The position numbers and the translations under genes were made by a program. This document shows, one piece after another, positions 30,064 through 32,811 of a stretch of DNA of 32,811 bases. A model generated the notes under the pieces. It had not been told where the DNA came from. It saw only the letters and a program-made list of their open reading frames with translations, and searched no databases. The first letter of the stretch is position 1. Each line of letters begins with the position of its first letter. Source of the DNA: Mesorhizobium prunaredense (GTDB lineage: Bacteria > Pseudomonadota > Alphaproteobacteria > Rhizobiales > Rhizobiaceae); contig NZ_FTPD01000002.1 of the NCBI RefSeq assembly GCF_900156895.1, positions 30,076 to 62,886 of the forward strand, given 5' to 3'.

Positions 30064-31559
30064 CACGCCTGTCCTATTTCGACTGTGTTGAGAACCATTT
30101 TCACCACCGTGCCGTTCTGTGAAGATGTTACATCAAATTGGCCGCCGAGGCTTTCTACCCGCTCATGCAGCCCGATGAGCCCCAGCCGTTCAGGATGGAT
30201 GATCTTCGGGTCGAAACCTGGGCCGGTGTCGGAAACCTCGATACAAACGCGCTCCCCGTCGAAATGTTTCGCGACCGATTGACCGGCACCCCCGGCATGG
30301 TGAAAGCCATTGTTCAACGCCTCCTGAATGAAGCGAAAGATGCATATCTTGGCCGCTGGCGACAAGGGTGTGTGGCTCCCGGTCATGGACAGCATCACTT
30401 TGACGCCGGTCCGCTCTTCGTGCGCTCGCACGGCAAGTTCGAGGATTTCCGTCAACTCGGCATTCTCGACATGCGGCAGCATAAGACCCTTGCTGACATT
30501 CCTGATTTCTCGCATCGCATCGTCCAGATTCGCTTTGACGACCTGCAATTCCCGTGCGCGCGCCGCAGCCGGCGTGGCCGGATCGGCCAGCACGGGGCTG
30601 TCAATCCCTAGCGCAGCGAGGGCAACCAGTTGCGCCGGCCCGTCGTGCAGGTCCGCGCCGATCCGCCTGAGGTAACGTTCGTTAAGTGCCGTGGCGCGCT
30701 GCGAAGCACGTTGCACCCGCAGCCTCAACATTCTGTTTTGAGCGACCAGATCGGAAAGTTCGGCAATACGCTGCTTCAAGGAGCGGCTCTGGGAGCGAAT
30801 CGTGCGGCTGCCACGAAAAACGATCACCGAAAGCCCGAGGAAAAAAACCGCGGTGGCTGCTGCGACATCGAACCAGGTCCGAACGAGTGCCTGCCGGAGA
30901 TCCTTTTCAAAATCGGTGGCGATCTCGTCGAATTCCAAAACAGCCACGACTTCGCCCGACCACGGCTGAAGCATCGGATTATAGATTTCAAGAAGATGCA
31001 GGCTGCTGTCCCTCTCAGCCTGGTTATCATAGTGCCTGTCCAATTCAGCAACCATGTCGCCGGCGAATGCGGCCCGGAGATTGTCGCTGAGTGGAAGGCG
31101 CTTCCCGACCAAATTTTTATTGGTTGAATAGAGGATGGTGCCATCGCGGCGCCAGAGCTTGAACGATTCGAGCCTTGTGCCGAGTGCGCCTTGTCCCAGC
31201 GTTTCATCCAGCGCGTGCGCAACGCTCTCGTCCAGCATCTCGCTCCTGCGCATGTCGGGAAGCAGCGGCGCGATGACGCTGTCGACGTAAAGAGCGGTAG
31301 AGGCGGCCGAGTTCCGGGTGACCGCGGCTTCTATCTGGCTTGTCACGGACATTCCCACCACGATCATCGCCGACAGCGAGAACAGCCCGCCGGCGAGCAG
31401 AAACTGAGTGGCCAGCGACAGTGCATTCCACCGATCGAGCAATCTTGTCGGTCTGTATGGCGCCATATCTCCACCGGCCCGGTCGGCGGCGCGTCGCGCC
31501 AGCAGCACGATTCGAGAGAACCAGCCAATCTGTCGTCGAACGACGCTAAGTGACGCCAT
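30063..31559 (-). CDS. DegS/NarX-type sensor histidine kinase
   Basis: This 498-residue kinase has two membrane helices (about residues 48-70 and 230-250) framing a ~160-residue periplasmic sensor, which has an sCache-like look with 'FKLWRRDGTILYSTNKNLVGKRLPLSD'. A coiled-coil linker leads to a HisKA_3 dimerisation domain with the phospho-histidine in 'IGADLHDGPAQL'. The HATPase domain shows the N box 'FIQEALNNGFHHA' and G boxes 'DTGPGFD' and 'GLIGLHERVESLGG'. A later ATG (31466, GGAG two bases away) would drop 31 residues and keep everything recognisable. It phosphorylates the regulator encoded next. The signal sensed is unknown. Confidence 0.9.
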   Translation of the reverse strand: MASLSVVRRQIGWFSRIVLLARRAADRAGGDMAPYRPTRLLDRWNALSLATQFLLAGGLFSLSAMIVVGMSVTSQIEAAVTRNSAASTALYVDSVIAPLLPDMRRSEMLDESVAHALDETLGQGALGTRLESFKLWRRDGTILYSTNKNLVGKRLPLSDNLRAAFAGDMVAELDRHYDNQAERDSSLHLLEIYNPMLQPWSGEVVAVLEFDEIATDFEKDLRQALVRTWFDVAAATAVFFLGLSVIVFRGSRTIRSQSRSLKQRIAELSDLVAQNRMLRLRVQRASQRATALNERYLRRIGADLHDGPAQLVALAALGIDSPVLADPATPAAARARELQVVKANLDDAMREIRNVSKGLMLPHVENAELTEILELAVRAHEERTGVKVMLSMTGSHTPLSPAAKICIFRFIQEALNNGFHHAGGAGQSVAKHFDGERVCIEVSDTGPGFDPKIIHPERLGLIGLHERVESLGGQFDVTSSQNGTVVKMVLNTVEIGQA

Positions 31560-31612
31560 CTTTGATCTGCACCGATCAATCACAAGGGAACTTAGGGCTT
31601 ATGGGCTGGACG

Positions 31613-31633
31613 AAAACCGCAGGTTACGGTTTT
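31613..31633. terminator. AT-rich hairpin between the kinase and DUF3606 genes
   Basis: A 7-bp stem AAAACCG/CGGTTTT with a 7-base loop. A T-run of seven overlaps the end on the plus strand. It may end transcription of the DUF3606 gene on the other strand before the kinase gene. Confidence 0.4.
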
Positions 31634-31747
31634 TTTGCGCAAGCGCCACTGCCCTGGTTGAGCGAGGCAGCAAATATGACGCCTCAACCACGATGCACAG
31701 ATCAAGACCCCGTCGTCCCTCGCAGCGGTGGAAGGTGCGGCGTACTT

Positions 31748-31939
31748 TCACTTCCGGTCGCGCAATGCTCTCAACGCTTGCGTAAGGGTCATCCGATCGT
31801 TGCCGTTCTTTTTGATCAGCCTACTGATCTGGCTGGGCGAAACGCCATTTTCTCGCGCGAATTGCTCCACCTCGTAATACTGGTCCACCGACAGGCGGTC
31901 GCGGTCGAGAAAAGATCGATTCTTGTTGTTGTCGTCCAT
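31748..31939 (-). CDS. DUF3606 protein
   Basis: This 63-residue protein matches DUF3606: 'RSFLDRDRLSVDQYYEVEQFARENGVSPSQISRLIKKNGNDRMTLTQALRAL'. The family is short, soluble and helical, with a helix-turn-helix-like middle, and is common in rhizobia and other alphaproteobacteria with no known function. It is alone on this strand, between the kinase gene and the small membrane peptide gene. Confidence 0.85.
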   Translation of the reverse strand: MDDNNKNRSFLDRDRLSVDQYYEVEQFARENGVSPSQISRLIKKNGNDRMTLTQALRALRDRK

Positions 31940-31983
31940 TTCCGTTTCCCACTAAAGCTCGTTTGAACATTGGACGCAAACCA

Positions 31984-32021
31984 GGGACCACCCGCCAAAT
32001 CGAGGAATGGCGGGTGGTCCC
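31984..32021. terminator. Long perfect hairpin after the 30-residue peptide gene
   Basis: A 13-bp perfect stem GGGACCACCCGCC/GGCGGGTGGTCCC encloses a 12-base loop. It lies 74 bases beyond the stop of the small peptide gene and upstream of the DUF3606 gene, both on the minus strand. A rho-independent terminator without a strong T-run is the likeliest reading. Confidence 0.6.
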
Positions 32022-32094
32022 TTATCGGCGCAGGAAGGGACTTAGCTGCGCAGATATCTTCGTCCATCAGCCACATCGTTAAGTCGGTCGTTCC

Positions 32095-32187
32095 TCAGCT
32101 GACAGCTATCCCAATTGCCAGGAAGGCAATGGAGACAGCGAAGACCGGTGCAAGTAGCCAGCGGGCTTGGTGAACACTATTCTCCAT
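32095..32187 (-). CDS. 30-residue membrane peptide, copy 2 (intact)
   Basis: A very short gene encodes 30 residues: a polar start MENSVHQAR, then 'WLLAPVFAVSIAFLAIGIAV', one membrane helix. GGGAGGA lies four bases before ATG 32187, an excellent ribosome binding site, and a long hairpin follows the stop. The same length and motif pattern (HQAR, LL-x-PVF) occur in the broken copy at 28331. Next to it, transcribed away, is a DUF1236 gene. No known family is recognised. It may be a small inner-membrane regulator or a toxin-like peptide. Confidence 0.6.
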   Translation of the reverse strand: MENSVHQARWLLAPVFAVSIAFLAIGIAVS

Positions 32188-32421
32188 GGATTCCTCCCGT
32201 GACGCACGGCGAGCAACGAGTGCTGGCAGTCGTGGTTCCGGGCCACACTCCATGGTCGCCCTTTGCGCACGACAATTCAGACTTAGGTCCAACGGCACGG
32301 CGTCTCTGGTCGGACCGAAGCCCAGCTGCGGAACGTTTGCAGCTGTCTCGTTGTTGAAGGTGAGCTTGGCGCGACGAAGATGCGTCCCAGCGCAAGACAG
32401 CTCATCAGGAAGGAAAAACTT
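32188..32421. other. Divergent promoter region
   Basis: The small peptide gene is read leftwards and the DUF1236 gene rightwards from this 234-base region, which must hold both promoters. No clear box or operator can be named, and no gene is supported. Confidence 0.45.
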
Positions 32422-32721
32422 ATGAGAATGCATCTTTCCACTGCAGCCGCAGGATTTCTGCTGCTGGCAAGTGTCGGCGCCGTGGCTGCCCAGGACGTGA
32501 TCATCCAGCCCGAACAGGAGACCGTCATCAGGGAATATGTGAAAAAGAAGCCGCTCGCATCGGTGAACCTGCTTGGCGTGGAGCTCAATATCGGCTCGGC
32601 GCTGCCCGAGACGGTCGAGCTTCATGAAGTTCCCGACGTCCAGTATCGCTACGTCGTCGTCGACAATCGGACCGTTCTTGTTGATCCAGGCACACGCAGG
32701 ATCGTTAAAATCATCGACTGA
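32422..32721 (+). CDS. DUF1236 periplasmic protein (paralogue)
   Basis: This 99-residue protein has a signal peptide (MRMHLSTAAAGFLLLASVGA, cleaved after VAA-Q) and a DUF1236 domain ('DVIIQPEQETVIREYVKKKP', 'PDVQYRYVVVDNRTVLVDPGTRRIVKI'). It is a near-copy of the gene at 19594 in length and sequence, about four residues in five identical by eye. AGGAAGGA precedes ATG 32422 by 8 bases and a strong terminator follows 23 bases after the stop, so it is a one-gene unit. Its function in the periplasm is unknown. Confidence 0.9.
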   Translation: MRMHLSTAAAGFLLLASVGAVAAQDVIIQPEQETVIREYVKKKPLASVNLLGVELNIGSALPETVELHEVPDVQYRYVVVDNRTVLVDPGTRRIVKIID

Positions 32722-32744
32722 CTGAAATGGCCTGGGGAGGAGAA

Positions 32745-32774
32745 GCCCGCCGCTTAGACGCGGCGGGCCTTTTT
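32745..32774 (+). terminator. Rho-independent terminator of the DUF1236 gene
   Basis: A perfect 9-bp stem GCCCGCCGC/GCGGCGGGC with a 6-base loop is followed by CTTTTT. It closely resembles the terminator of the paralogue near 19548, so gene and terminator were probably duplicated together. Confidence 0.85.
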
Positions 32775-32811
32775 CCCGTTCCGCTGTCGCCTAGAGCGGG
32801 ATGAATTTAGG

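Overview
The window looks like accessory-rich chromosome from a rhizobial alphaproteobacterium, most likely Mesorhizobium or a close relative. The reasons are high GC content, three DUF1236 proteins, and small families typical of Hyphomicrobiales (DUF982, DUF3606, DUF6471). This is inference from family knowledge; no database was searched.

Left part (1-4,090): small hypothetical or secreted proteins (a Tat-like small protein, a DUF982 protein, a one-TM protein, a signal-peptide protein), an adenylate-cyclase N-terminal scrap and long stretches without a gene.

Integrated element (about 4,091-11,457): a compact module with every gene on the minus strand, mostly joined by 4-base start/stop overlaps. 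Read from its right end it holds a P4-type tyrosine recombinase, a hypothetical gene, an AlpA-like excisionase/regulator, a 24-residue membrane micro-ORF, two small genes, a DUF3631 ATPase, an HTH protein, several small phage-type proteins and an HNH endonuclease that ends at a terminator. Next to the recombinase is the 3' half of a tRNA-Asn(GUU) gene, a typical att duplicate. The gene set resembles a phage satellite or stripped prophage. The intact tRNA is not in the window.

Middle (11,458-20,583): scattered small genes, an NTF2-like secreted protein, a peroxiredoxin-like protein and a six-blade beta-propeller protein. A graveyard follows: a DUF5996 tail, an internally deleted phage-tail gene, and a LigD-type ATP-dependent ligase with a frameshift and a foreign AT-rich C-terminus. 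Then come a DUF1236 protein and a DUF6471 protein.

Metabolic block (20,584-26,241): a LysR regulator with an SDR dehydrogenase downstream, then a cytochrome c gene, a (2Fe-2S) subunit and a Tat-exported molybdopterin subunit of the isoquinoline-1-oxidoreductase/aldehyde-dehydrogenase type. Together the last three form a periplasmic molybdenum hydroxylase feeding electrons to cytochrome c.

Right part (26,242-32,811): a repeat-rich DUF1236 protein whose start codon is out of frame because of a 7-A run, a secreted Asn/Gly-rich protein, a NarL-type response regulator overlapping its DegS/NarX-type kinase, a DUF3606 protein and another DUF1236 protein. Two copies of a 30-residue membrane peptide family lie beside DUF1236 genes; one copy is intact and one is broken by an extra G. 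A dispersed ~139-bp hairpin repeat (12,775 and 26,645) looks like a structured RNA or REP-like element. The most novel signals are the 30-residue peptide/DUF1236 pairing, the hairpin repeat and the micro-ORF in the satellite-like operon.
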